A program made the translations under genes and the position numbers. This document shows, piece by piece, positions 45,846-57,357 of a stretch of DNA of 64,000 nt. A model generated the notes under the pieces. The model did no database searches. It worked only from the letters and a program-made list of their open reading frames with translations, and was not told where the DNA came from. Source of the stretch: Bisporella sp. PMI_857 (taxonomy: Eukaryota > Ascomycota > Leotiomycetes > Helotiales > Helotiaceae). The DNA is taken from the NCBI GenBank assembly GCA_021307315.1, contig JAJSPD010000034.1, forward strand, positions 248,001 to 312,000. The letters run 5' to 3'. How positions within the stretch are numbered: the first letter of the stretch is position 1; each line of letters starts with the position of its first letter.

Positions 45846-47561
45846 TTATTGGTCACAATCGGATTCAGATTCCGAATCCACGCTCGTAACTGTTACGGTT
45901 GGGATCTCTTTCGGGAGCGACTCGATGTCCGCGTGTTGTGGTGTGTGCTTGACGTAGAAGCATTGCACTGCTCCGACGCAAGCGACTAACATACTGCCGT
46001 ACCAGGCAAGGCCCGACCAATCCATGCGCGCACCGACACTGTAGAGATAGCCTGCAATAGGCGGGGCGACGGTTCTGCACGCCGCACCTGCGCTTGCGCT
46101 TAACCCGTTAATCTTCCCCAGCACGTTTGGGCTTGGTGTTGCTTCCTTGATGAGTATCAAAAGCACCGGGTACGCCATGATACACAGGATGTTTCGCACG
46201 GTTAAGCACGCGAGAATGCCGGGTATCAACGAGGGCATAGGGAGATATACCAGGAATGGCATTATAAAGTATGTTATCGGGTGGAGCAAGGACACGAGGA
46301 TGAAGAGCTTGTAGATGCCTAATTTTTGCGCGAAGTAGGGGAACATGATTGCTTGTACGAAGAGCGCGATGACGCCGTCGGTGCTCATGATCATGCCGAC
46401 TTGCTGCATGCTTAATCCAAGGCCGCCTGCTGAGATGGAAGAAATCGCTGATTGTCTGATTTCTCTTGCGGAGAATGATGCCTCGATACGCTCGTCTTCG
46501 AGAAAGATGGGTAGGAGGTGGTCGTAGGTCATAGAATGGTAGGCGAAGAGCCCCATCGCGATGATTAGCGCGGTGATTTGTTTTGTGAAGATCTCCGGGG
46601 TCTTGATTTTCTCATGTGTGCTCCGCCATTCGCTATCGTCGCTTCCATCAAACGTTCCGTAACTGTCTGTTCGTAGGTCTACTGCCGGTGCTTTGATCGC
46701 ATCTGCGGTTGCCATAAGGGGTGTCTCGTCAGACAAATATGTCGTGTCAGGCAATAAGATTCGAGGTTGCATATCTGGGTGTGTTTCTTCAAGCAAAAAA
46801 TATCCAGCAGCGATGCTTACTGCCAACAGCATGGAACATATAACATTTGGGAGGAGGTAAGGGTATCTCCCAAATATACCATCTTCAGCAAAAGTATTTG
46901 GGAATGATTTGGATGGGTCTGCGAGTGTGCCACCGATCGCTGGGCCGATGATTGTGCCTATGCTCCACACGAACGGCATAATGGAATATGCTCGAGCTGG
47001 AAAAGTCAGACAAAACTTAGTACAAATGTCAATGGAGATACTTGCGTTCGTGCTCCTTCTTGGTAACTAATTCTCCAACCATTGTCTGAATCACTCCAAT
47101 GTTGCCATTCAAGAATCCCCCCCCTGCACGACCTATCAAGGCTACCCACATATTTGATGCGAACCCGACCATGAGCAAGCTTATAACGGTGCCGAGGCAT
47201 CCTATCAGTAGTACAGGCTTTCGTCCTATTCTATCGGATAGGGATCCCCATGCCATACCCGTAAGGGATTCTGCGAGGGCGAAGGATGATATGAGGAGGC
47301 CAGCATAGAACGAGGCATCTTTTTCGTCTCCAACTTGGAATCTTTTGACAAGGGCCCACGCATAAGGGAAAATAGATGTGAGAGCAATCGGCTCTGCCAG
47401 TCGGACAATCGCTATGCAGGATTAGCAAGGTGTGTGTGGCGTTGTGCAGCATCCGCTTGGAATGTGGTGACACGACTTATTCTAGACTTACCGAGTAGGA
47501 ACAATTGGATAGTAGGAAACTTTTCAGGATCTTGAGGCTTCCTCTCTCTGGTTAGAAGCAT
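45846..47561 (-). CDS. MFS transporter, ZIFL/DHA1 type
   Basis: Major facilitator of the zinc-induced-facilitator-like group. Exons 47561-47492, 47411-47046 and 46996-45846; 528 residues, 12 helices. Marks: RLAEPIALTSIFPYAW in TM1, MFS motif A GSLSDRIGRKPVLL, GGGFLNGNIGVIQTM, and EPRAYSIMPFVWSIGTIIGP, the TM5 motif. A hydrophilic loop (about 240-305) separates the halves. Intron 2 is a GC-AG intron (donor GCAAGT at 47045); splicing it out is what restores HEPRAYSIMPFVW. Substrate unknown; relatives in plants and yeast move zinc chelators, K+/H+ or drugs. Confidence 0.9.
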
Positions 47562-49483
47562 TGCTTCTGAACCTGGAACTTCTTATTGCTTTAAAAGGGA
47601 TGTCGAAGGGAGATGATTAAGAAATCAGGGTCGGAAGCACAAATTGGCGGTGTGTTTACTTCCGAGAGAAACCAAAGCTACAAAAGACTCTCGTATACAA
47701 TGAAGGACACCAAAAAAACACGGGAGGAAAGATACAGAATGTGCTACGATGGTTCTTGGGAGGTGGGGTAGAAATAGTAGGAACACCCTTCAGGAAATTT
47801 CTAGATATTGCAGATCTATCTTAGGTGTGGCGACCGCAAACAGTAACCTCTTCCCGAGAGGAGAGGGACCGAGTTATCCGACACTAGCAGCTAGCTCGAA
47901 TACATGAGAACATTAGAAGCTATCTACCGGTTCTGGAGCGGGCTGGACAGATGGGTTTATGCAAGCAACTGCACGGTGCAAGAGACGCGGCTGAATACAG
48001 GTGACAGCGACAAGCGAGAATTCCACCCAACCACCTCGATGCAAAAGATGCATGTTTCTCCGTTCCGCGATCGCAAGCGGGCAGCATAAGCATATTGGAG
48101 CCTCTAACTGACCAATGGATGTGATTGCAAGGGAGCGAGCCGGTTGTTATTATGCAAGTATATGATTAAGGTTTGATATCAGAGAAAGCCCATGCGGGTC
48201 GACGGTCTCCATGAAATGAAAATCGCATATGGCAGTCTGGCTACCAGCCGCCTGGCCAATGTATGCACTGGAAAGTTAATTTATACCGTATGATAATGCG
48301 GCATATGCCCCCCTCAAAATGTTGTCAGAGGTATTAAATACTGTGCTGTATGCAGCAGTGCTGGATAATCTAAATGGGTGTCCTGGACGAATTAAGGATG
48401 AATATTCTCGAAGATCAACAATGTGATTCTGCACCCATCATATCAAGGGGGAAAAAAAAAAAGTTGGAGGTCGGACCGGAATATGCAAAAAACACACACG
48501 GACCAACATGCGGCTCAAGCTCCCTACGCCAATAGTGGGGAAGATATTCACGCACCCCAATTACTTTTATTCTCCTCCCAGCTGTGTGAGGTTGATGCAT
48601 AGCTTCCCAGATTAGGGTGCCAAAATTACTAACTTCAAGCCGTGTATCTGTTACACGCACGCGGATACCCGATATCTTCCCGAGATTTGAACAACACCTC
48701 CGCACACTGCAGACCGTGCCAGTACGTAAACATCTCCACATCCACCTCCCTAACAGTACCATGCGTGTGATCCTTCTATGCTGTGAGCGTCAAGCTCACC
48801 GCTCCGCTACAGGATACATACAAACAAGTCACACGATATATTACTGCATTGTGCCAGCAGAGTAGCTCAATGGATGTTCTGACGACGAGGCTAGTACCTT
48901 CGCATGGGCAAGACCTTGTAAGCTGCATCACATATTGATATGGGTCTCAGCCGAGCAGTAAAATGACTGCAGCACGCTAACACGGAGCACCATACAGTAG
49001 CTACTGTACTGGACTTAACAGACGAACCTGGCTAAGTCTTACTTGTACACCGAGTCTAGTGGTGCTTGGGTTTGCTTGATGCTAATTTAAGTGTTGTGCA
49101 TGGCTTGGAGAGCCTCATGGCCATTGTGATGGTCGTCGACCTTGCATCCAACAGTTCTTTTTTATTCTTGGCGGCAAATGAAACTACACCTGTGTAACCG
49201 TGTATTTGGGGGTCGCCAATTCCCACTAGTACTCCTTCGTCATGTCAGAAAGGCAATGACAAAAGGCTGTGGAGGCTATGCCTACCGCAGTGTAGCAAGA
49301 CTTGCTTCTACTCACAAGGTGAGGGAGGGTACAGCAGATAAGTATGAATGTTGGCTCGATGGCGTTGGATTGCTTCATTTTGTCAACCATATGTTCTACT
49401 TCTTGTTCTTAGAACGAAGCTTGCATCTACTTTCGGAATACATTTAACTATTATTGAAAAGTCGCTGTTCTGTGCCAATAACA
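47562..49483. promoter_or_regulatory. long divergent spacer upstream of an MFS gene and a membrane protein gene
   Basis: 1.9 kb between divergent start codons. ORFs up to 115 codons exist (48415-48762, minus) but have random-like, Arg/Cys-rich composition. An A-rich run is at about 48450-48462. An A-box-like GTAGCTCAATGG at 48862 lacks a B box, so I do not call a tRNA. No other structure noticed. Confidence 0.4.
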
Positions 49484-52292
49484 ATGAGTAGATCCACAGA
49501 TCACCATGAGGCTGGTCCCTTTGACGACACCCGTGGTTTGATAAGTAACAGCGACTCTCAGAGTTCTCCTCCACGTCGGACTACCAATCATAAGGCATCA
49601 TCAAGCTCGATAAGTTTCGCCGATCAAATCTCTCTAAATGAGATGACATCGCCAGAGCCTAATGCCTTCCGATTTGAGAATTTTTCTCGCCGGTCGCAAA
49701 GCTCAGCAATACCGGCATCACAACTTCCAAGTTCTCAAGTTCCCCCCATTGCTCAAAGGGCACGTTCTCCGCAGACTCCATCAACTCCATTATTTTCAGA
49801 TACTTCTACCGTGGTAGAATCTCCCTCCACACCTGGATTCTCACGACCCTTACTGTCGCCGCAACAGAGGGACAGTCCATTGTTCAATAGGAATGGATTG
49901 CCAACAATGCCTGAGGACGAGCAGGATATTTCCACAGAGAATAATACGCCCTACCGCGATCATTTTCCCGACGGCATCACTATGGCGAACGTAGACGCAA
50001 ATCACCAGGAAAGCAATTTTTCCGAGGTACGGGAGATCGATGATCATGGAAAAGATCATGGTAAACTAGGTATGAGGCAGTTCTTCCTGCTAACTAACTG
50101 CTAATATTCTTATTTAGGCGGATGTCCGAGCGATGGTGATATATTTACATCTAGAAAGCATTGGCTATCAATTTCAATCCTTTGTCTCTCGATCTACTCA
50201 ACTGTATTTTCTGGAATCTATCTCGTTCTTGCGATTATACAACCACGATATGGGAGCAAAGTACAATCTGGTGGAAGCATCTCCCCGGAAACTGCTTCGG
50301 TTATCTTTGCTTTTTTTGCTAAAACCATCGAATTGTCGTTCGTTTCAGTATTTGTCGCATTTCTTGGCCAGGTGTTGAGTCGGAGGTCCTTAGTGAAATC
50401 TTCGCGAGGTATCACTCTCGCAGAACTCACGATGCGAACTTGGGTCATTCAGCCTGGCTTCATGATCACTCATGGGCAAACTCTTAAGTACGCTGGCTTC
50501 ACTATACTAGGAATGATCACCCTGACGAATGCCTTCGTTGCAATGTTTTACACCACCGCCAGTGACTCTCTGGTTTCCCCTCATCTGCGCTTTGGAGATT
50601 GGAAAAATCAGGTAATGCATGGCAAAGTGAAAACACAATATGCCAATCCAGTCTACATTGGTGAGCAGTGCAGAAACCCAACTTTATCAATAGATAAAAC
50701 TTATGGAGGCACAACTTGCCTACAAATTCTTCATGCTGGTCAAGGTAGTATGACCTTGCCTCTTTGTGCTTTAGGCTAATTTTAGTTCAGCGCATAGTAA
50801 TCATATTGTATATCTTGACGACTGGGTGACCCGACGTCGAACAGGAGGCATCAGTTCAGACTTGTCTCATCGGCCGAAAGCAACTGCACTCCTTCATCAC
50901 AATACTACTGTTACGGGATCATGGGCTTTAACGGAGTGGAGCAACGTGACTGAATCCTATATCAAATACAAACGTGTCATAAATAATGTCACTATGGTCA
51001 TGCCGCACCCTGGAATATTCGATGTAGCACGGGCCGAGAAGAATGCAATTTTGCAGCCAGAGCACCTTGGAGGTGTTGGAGAATACAAATTAAGAGCTGC
51101 AGTGGCGAGTCCTGCCATCAATGTTCTATGTGTCAACATGAATAATGATGAACTACATCCCCTCGTATACACCAACTGGCCGAACGCAAACGTCTCAATA
51201 GGCGATGCGGGGATTCCTGGACAACGCCTTTCTCAGGCCGGTCATACATTCGGCGACGTACAGCCCTCAGCAGGTCAGAATTATCTTAATAGTACCATTG
51301 TGGATGACGTCTTTGGTTGGGGAGAAAAGTACCATCACCAGCCACCAGTCTTCCCTAATTATCCGATCGCTTACAATTCCGTGATAAACGTATCAATGCC
51401 CTACGAATACGATGTATCTATCTACCTCTTGACTAAGCCCCCAGATAGCATAACCACTGACTATTCAGTATGTAAATTGCGCTCCTTTCTCTTCTCAGAA
51501 TGCAGTACTCACTACACCGTATCCGGCACTACTGGCGGCAAAATGGAGTCTCACTGCGAAGACCACAACGACGACATGGCCTACATCAAGCACAATCCCA
51601 ACGCACCCGCACAAGCCCCGCAGTCAGATTGGATGAACGTTGGGTCTGAATGGCTACGAGCACTTGCCTTTGGAACAGGAATATCTAATGCAGACGCCGC
51701 ATCCTCTCGTCTACTATCCCAACTCGTCACCGTAGAGGCCGGCCCTAAGACAAAACTCAGCCCGCAACTGCCAAGCATTGCAGAATCCTTAGCCGTCATG
51801 GCAGGCAGCACGCTACTTCTGAGCGCCATGGACTCCCCCTTCTCCCACTACTGGGGCTACGAAATCGGCCCTCAGCTCGAAGACTGGGCCGAGCAAAACT
51901 TCACGGCGTCAATCAAGTCGCAGGAATACACGTCCGGGCCCATCCAGCAATGGACCATTGTCTTCTATCTCGTGCTCGCCGTTGTCTTTGCAACGAACGT
52001 GTTTTGCTTGCTGTATTTCATCATTCGGTCGGGGCTCGTGACGGATTTCTCAGAGCCCCAGAACCTGTTTACACTGGCGGTCAATAGCCCCGAGTCGAGA
52101 CGGCTTTGGGGCAGTTGTGGCGCGGGGCCGGAAGGCGAGCAGTTTGTTGTTGATTGGCATGTCTTGCAGGATGGGGGGTCGAGGCACTTTTACATCAAGG
52201 AGGGGAATCATGCGGTTGGGAGGCAGAGGAGGTCTTTGAGGAGTGAAAGTAGTTATAGTAAGCTGAGCAGTAAGCGGAAGAGCTGGCTTTGA
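49484..52292 (+). CDS. conserved fungal polytopic membrane protein of unknown function
   Basis: Exons 49484-50069, 50118-50744 and 50791-52292; 904 residues. The first ~195 residues are Ser/Pro-rich and probably disordered and cytosolic. Three membrane helices follow (WLSISILCLSIYSTVFSGIY, a second at ASVIFAFFAKTIELSF, a third at FTILGMITLTNAFVAMFY). Then comes a ~450-residue probably extracellular or lumenal domain with at least seven N-x-S/T sites and paired cysteines (TCLQILHAGQ, EQCRNP, CVNMN), closed by a last helix (WTIVFYLVLAVVFATNVFCL) and a basic, Ser-rich tail. I recognise the layout as a widespread uncharacterised Pezizomycotina family; no function is established. Intron 2 ends at TTCAG (50790), the only acceptor that keeps frame. 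Confidence 0.82.
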
Positions 52293-52391
52293 TTTTAATG
52301 ATGACGCATGTAACGTAATGTAATGTGATTTGTAGCGTAATTAGGTATTGTAAAAGTAAGCCGTTCGTGCTCAAGTTCATATATTTGACAT

Positions 52392-54551
52392 CTAAGGACT
52401 CTCGGACATTCGTATGGGAGAATTACTCTCGGCAATACCTTGCTCCTCTGCATCGTCTTCCTCTTCGGAGCTTTCTTGTATAGCTCCTTCAATAGCCTCA
52501 TGAGCTTCATTTCCTGCCTCACCAAACCCGACGCTCGAAGATTCTTCTTCATCCTGGTCTTCACCTCCATCAGATCCGCTCGCTGACCCTTCGCTAGCGC
52601 GATACGCCTCATATAAAGCCTTCCTCCTCTTCCGCCTCTCCATGATCTCCCGATTCCTCACGAAATCCTCATCCGGAACAGGCGTCTCCAGCGTCTCCCA
52701 CTGGCTCCAATACTCCGTGTTCCTCCTCCAATCCGCTGACGCCTCCCCCTCATCCCTCACGAACCGCGGCCGATCCGGCACATCCACCGTTCCGACCTCA
52801 AAGGGCGGGTCCTGGCGGAGCAACGCCCAGAGCCGGAGTTCTTCTTCGCGACTTGCTTCGGCGTCCAGCGCTTCCGTGTAGGTTTCTTGGGCGAGCTCGG
52901 CGGCCCGCCGTTTCTCGACGCGGTTTTCCATCGCGCGCGAGAGGCGGGCGTTGGGGTGGGTGGTGCCTGTTTCGGAGTCGCGGGCAGAGGGGGCATCGGA
53001 TGAGAAGGGATCGTCGTCTGGGGATGGAGGGTCTGGTTCTGAGGATGAGCCTGCAGGTTCTTCGGGGTCGGTTTCTGCGGTGCTGCTGGTGTCGTTGCCA
53101 TGTTCAATCTGATCTATCAGAGGGTTGTCCTGGGATGTTGAACCCTTTTCGCCCAAGGCTAGCTCAACCTCATCGTATGGCATCGCTTCCGGGATATCTT
53201 CATCGCGGATGACCTTCAGGTTGCATCTCCTAGCACATCTGACCCAGAAGTCATGGCTGTTGGGCTCCAGACCGAGGATTTTCACGGCAGCGGCTACGTC
53301 GGCTGGATTCACGCTCGAGTGCTTGAGAAGTTTGGACTTCTTCGACCTCTGTCGCGAAAGCGTACAGAACAACGTCGTGGAAACGAGCCGCTTTGTGATG
53401 CTTGCGGCAAGAGAATGGAAATCTTGGAGAGCTGTAGCTCGGATAGCTGGAGTTTCTCCTGCTTCAGCTAGATTCTCCCAATTTTCCTCCTCGTGAGGCG
53501 CGCCAGGGTTCATGAAAACCTGCCGCGAAAGCTCTAGCCAGTTCTTGAGATCGAAGAAGATAGCGGCTGGAAAGGATGCCTCTATTTCTGCCTCCTCCTT
53601 CGCGTCTCTTCTCTGCCTCCCTATCCATTTGCTGACTTTCTGAGTGAGGAGCCAGGACTCATCATCCCATTTCGCTTTCTCGCGTTCGATCTCCCAACAC
53701 TCCTCACGAGAAGTCAGAGCATCCCCGGCTCGCTCAAGCACTCCGGAACACTCATCACTAACTTCTACAGCAGCAGGAAAATCCACGAAATCCAGAAGCT
53801 CAGAGCGGATTCTCTTCTCGAGTCTTTTTATCAAAGCCTCGTGCAATACAAAGATATACTCTTGCACTTCAAGTTGTGATTTACTTCTAATATGATGCGC
53901 GATTCCAGGAATGTTATCTCTACCTAATCTTGCCAAAGCAGTGAAAAACAAGCCCTTCTCTTCAGCAGTCCAAATGATTGAGCCAATCTGACTGAATTGG
54001 AGGGGAACTTGATCTTCAGGAATAGCTCTTGTCACGGCATCGCTAATCTCCTTGTTCAATAATTCTCTATAGTCGTTGCTGTAAAATGACTTAAGCCTTT
54101 TGGCTCTAACTTCGCTAGGCGGTTGGGTTGATTTCCGTTTGCTTTGACGACTACCTGCTGGTTTTCGACGTGGTGATTTGATATCGCTGGGCGATTGAGG
54201 CTCTTGGAAATTGGCCGCCCATCTTGCGGCATCTGCACGAATTTGCTCATCTTCCTCATGCCTTCTTGCCGACTCATCAGAGTCTATGCTCTTGGAATCT
54301 GATAGCTCTTCATCTTGAAATTCTTCACCCTTAATCTTTCCGCTAGGTCCGTTGCTTCTATTTCTACCATTGCCCCGGCCTTTCTCATCGCTTCTTGCTA
54401 CACGGGAAGCAGCTTTGGATATAGGAGCAAAATCATCATCCTCTGACTCGCCATGGCTATGCTCATCACTAGAAGGTGCCTCGTAGGCAGACCCGGATTC
54501 CTCGTCTATAGCTTGGGTTGTAGTAACGACGTGATCCAAATTAGGTTCCAT
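52392..54551 (-). CDS. RRN5: RNA polymerase I upstream activation factor subunit RRN5-like (SANT/Myb domain)
   Basis: Rrn5 is part of the UAF complex that commits RNA polymerase I to the rDNA promoter. Intronless, 719 residues from the first true ATG at 54551. An acidic/basic, disordered N-terminus precedes a SANT domain (about 190-240; SIIWTAEEKGLFFTALARLG, then NIPGIAHHIRSKSQLEVQEY). A helical region follows (HEALIKRLEKRIRSELLDFV, then a Trp-rich stretch), and a long Asp/Glu/Ser-rich C-terminus. The combination is typical of filamentous-fungal Rrn5 proteins. Its 3' end is only 99 bp from the converging membrane-protein gene. Confidence 0.78.
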   Translation of the reverse strand: MEPNLDHVVTTTQAIDEESGSAYEAPSSDEHSHGESEDDDFAPISKAASRVARSDEKGRGNGRNRSNGPSGKIKGEEFQDEELSDSKSIDSDESARRHEEDEQIRADAARWAANFQEPQSPSDIKSPRRKPAGSRQSKRKSTQPPSEVRAKRLKSFYSNDYRELLNKEISDAVTRAIPEDQVPLQFSQIGSIIWTAEEKGLFFTALARLGRDNIPGIAHHIRSKSQLEVQEYIFVLHEALIKRLEKRIRSELLDFVDFPAAVEVSDECSGVLERAGDALTSREECWEIEREKAKWDDESWLLTQKVSKWIGRQRRDAKEEAEIEASFPAAIFFDLKNWLELSRQVFMNPGAPHEEENWENLAEAGETPAIRATALQDFHSLAASITKRLVSTTLFCTLSRQRSKKSKLLKHSSVNPADVAAAVKILGLEPNSHDFWVRCARRCNLKVIRDEDIPEAMPYDEVELALGEKGSTSQDNPLIDQIEHGNDTSSTAETDPEEPAGSSSEPDPPSPDDDPFSSDAPSARDSETGTTHPNARLSRAMENRVEKRRAAELAQETYTEALDAEASREEELRLWALLRQDPPFEVGTVDVPDRPRFVRDEGEASADWRRNTEYWSQWETLETPVPDEDFVRNREIMERRKRRKALYEAYRASEGSASGSDGGEDQDEEESSSVGFGEAGNEAHEAIEGAIQESSEEEDDAEEQGIAESNSPIRMSESP

Positions 54552-54857
54552 ATTTTTGATGATGAGAGCACTTTTCACTGATATACGACATGATTTCGGG
54601 CAGGAGCTCGGCCGCGCTGATCAGATTGGTGTTTCCTTAGAAGGCACTTCTCACTGTAGCAAATCATGTCAACCTCAAGATTGCTTTGGCATTAAAGGTT
54701 TTGAGCAATCCATTGATCACGTGAACTGGTCTTTTGTACGGGAGCCCCAGCCACAGATGCTCTAGAACCTGGAGACGCGTTTGGCGTTTGTGGCGTTAAA
54801 ATGCTGTGACTTCATCAAGGGCTAGAACAAGTTCTCGATTTACTGTCCTTACCTACG
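54552..54857. promoter_or_regulatory. divergent promoter region RRN5 / IRC3
   Basis: 306 bp between two divergent start codons; probably a shared promoter. No motif assigned. Confidence 0.35.
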
Positions 54858-56889
54858 ATGCCACCAGCGTCAAGAGGATGGGCAGCAGTCTTCCGGCAAT
54901 GGCATCATGGAACTTCATCTCGGATGGTACTGGGATATGCTACAACAGCAACGCCACTGCCAACTATTTCTCTTCCCAGGAAGAAAATCCAGCTTCGAAA
55001 GTATCAAGAAGAATGCATTCAGGCCGTCCTCTCCAGTCTGGGACAGGGACATAAACGCCTAGGGGTGTCGCTAGCTACTGGCAGTGGTAAGACTGTGAGT
55101 CTTTGTATCAATTCTTCCTGGCAATACTGATATTCAATAGGTCATTTTTACCCAACTTATTGACCGAGTCATACCCCATACCAAGAGTGCCTACCAGACA
55201 TTAATTCTAGCACATCGGCAGGAGCTTGTAGAGCAGGCGGCTCGACACTGCAGCAGTGCATACCCTTCCAAAACAGTCGAAATAGAGATGGGATCGCTGC
55301 ATGCCAGCGGATCGGCGGACATAACTGTTGCAAGCCTACAGAGTATTGTTTCTGGAGATCGGATTGAGAAGTTCGATCCTAGCACATTCAAACTTGTCCT
55401 CGTTGATGAAGCACATCATATCGTATCTCCAGGCTATATGAAAACTTTGGAATACTTCGGCCTCTCGAAAGCACGACCAGACTCGCCAGCTCTTGTGGGT
55501 GTGTCTGCGACGTTGTCAAGGTTTGATGGCTTGAGAATAGGTGCAGCTATCGATCAGATTGTGTATCATAAGGATTATATTGATATGATTGGGGAAAAGT
55601 GGTTATCGGATGTATCTTTCACCACAGTACAGACAAAGGCGGATATATCGAGGGTCAGGAAGGCGGCCAATGGAGACTTCCAGCCTAGCGAGTTATCTCA
55701 AGCAGTGAACACTGATCAGATCAACAATATTACTGTCCGTAGTTGGATGGCTAAAGCTAGGGACAGGAAATCTACTTTGGTCTTCTGTGTCGATCTTGCT
55801 CACGTAGCAGGATTAACTAATGCATTTCGTGCACATGGGATCGAAGCACAATTTGTCACGGGTAGTACTCCTAAACCTGAGAGAAGTGCTCGTCTTGATT
55901 CATTTAAGCGAGGGGAATTTCCAATACTCGTGAATTGTGGAGTCTTCACTGAAGGGACAGATATTCCGAACATTGACTGCGTGCTGTTGGCACGCCCTAC
56001 TAAATCACGCAATCTATTGGTGCAGATGATTGGTCGCGGCATGAGACTGCATCCAGGAAAAACCAACTGCCATGTGATTGATATGGTTGCTGCTCTAGAG
56101 ACCGGTATTGTTTGTACACCTACTCTATTTGGGCTCGACCCCCAGGAGCTTCTTGAGGACGCTACAGTGCAGGATATGGAAAAGATAAAATTACGCAAGG
56201 AGGAGGAGGCAGAGCGAAGACAATTAGCCGAGCAATCCATGCGGCCAAAACAAGCCAACGCACCTTCCGTACCCCAAAAGGTCACTTTCACTGATTATGA
56301 GACTGTGTTTGACTTGATATCGGACACATCTGGCGAACGGCACGTCAGAGCTATATCGCAATATGCGTGGGTTTGTGTTAGTGAAGACCGCTATGTTCTT
56401 ACCAGTGCTGACGGAATATATCTTAAAATTGACCGGAACTCCGATGATGAGTCCAGCTTCTTAGTCACAGAGACTGTTGCTATTCGAAGAAGCTCAGATA
56501 TGGCTTCGAAGACGCCTTTCATGAAGCCTCGAAAGATAGCACGGACACCAACGTTTACGGATGCTGTTCACGCAGCAGATACGTATGCTAAAAAGAAATA
56601 TCCTCTTGTAATTATATCGAAGAATCAGTCATGGCGTAACAGGCCGGCAACCGAGGGACAATTAGCTTTCCTCAACAAGCTCCGTCAACAAGATGAGCAG
56701 TTGACGGCTAACGATGTTACAAAAGGAAAGGCCGGAGACATGATAACAAAGGTTAAGCATGGTGCCAGAGGCAGATTTTCAGGCCTTGAAGCAGATAAGA
56801 GAAGACTTGGGAAAGTAAAGCTCAAGTTAGAGCAGGAGAAAGCGCTTAAAGAACGGGAGCGAGTAAGCGTTGGGCCGCTTGCCAATTGA
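54858..56889 (+). CDS. IRC3: mitochondrial DEAH helicase IRC3
   Basis: Double-stranded-DNA translocase needed for mitochondrial DNA maintenance. Exons 54858-55094 and 55141-56889; 661 residues. The N-terminus ([20 protein letters not shown]) is basic and Ser-rich, as for a mitochondrial targeting signal. Helicase motifs: Q-motif region [13 protein letters not shown], Walker A LATGSGKT (72-79), [13 protein letters not shown] (about 168-172), [11 protein letters not shown], the C-terminal RecA parts [27 protein letters not shown] and [13 protein letters not shown]. The intron interrupts just after the Walker A threonine. A C-terminal domain with [12 protein letters not shown] follows, as in yeast Irc3. 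Confidence 0.92.
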
Positions 56890-57357
56890 CAGAAGGTATA
56901 TAGGCTATTCAGTATCGTAAACGTGTGCAACTAAGTGATGAATCTCTCAAAATGTGTAAACTAAACTAAGCATTTCTCGTTTCATTTCGATTGTAGATTC
57001 ACCATTAGTGATCCAAGATCTTACCAACAAATTTAGTAGAACTATCTGTAGTTCTTGTGACTGTACTCTGTACTCCAAGCCGAGATCAATACTGCCGTCT
57101 GTAGTCAATTTCTGGATATTTAGCATATAAATACTCTAAGCACCTGAACTTTATTGCTACCTGTTAGCTGCCATTGAATCATGTGAGATGGTTGTAGTCA
57201 AGTCCTACTCGGCAAGGAAGTTCTCATGTAGTTTGATCCTTCCTCCTTCAAAATTGACCCGTAAATCTTTGGGCTTTCCTTTGTTACTTAGCCATAACCC
57301 TAAAAATCTCCCTATTATGCAAGATTCAGTACAATAAGTTCCGTACACGTACACAGC
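56890..57357. other. intergenic region, no gene seen
   Basis: 468 bp between IRC3 and the next plus-strand gene. AT-rich, presumed 3' UTR and promoter. Confidence 0.5.

Noticed and set aside
42050..47561. Secondary-metabolite or efflux gene cluster around the two MFS transporters
   Set aside because: No synthase, transferase, oxidase or cluster regulator nearby; neighbours are unrelated single genes.
48415..48762. 115-codon minus ORF between the MFS and membrane-protein genes
   Set aside because: Random-like composition, encodes a poly-Phe stretch from a homopolymer, and shows no family resemblance.
48861..48935. tRNA-like A box (agtagctcaatgg)
   Set aside because: No matching B box (GGTTCRANNCC) downstream and no cloverleaf could be formed by eye.
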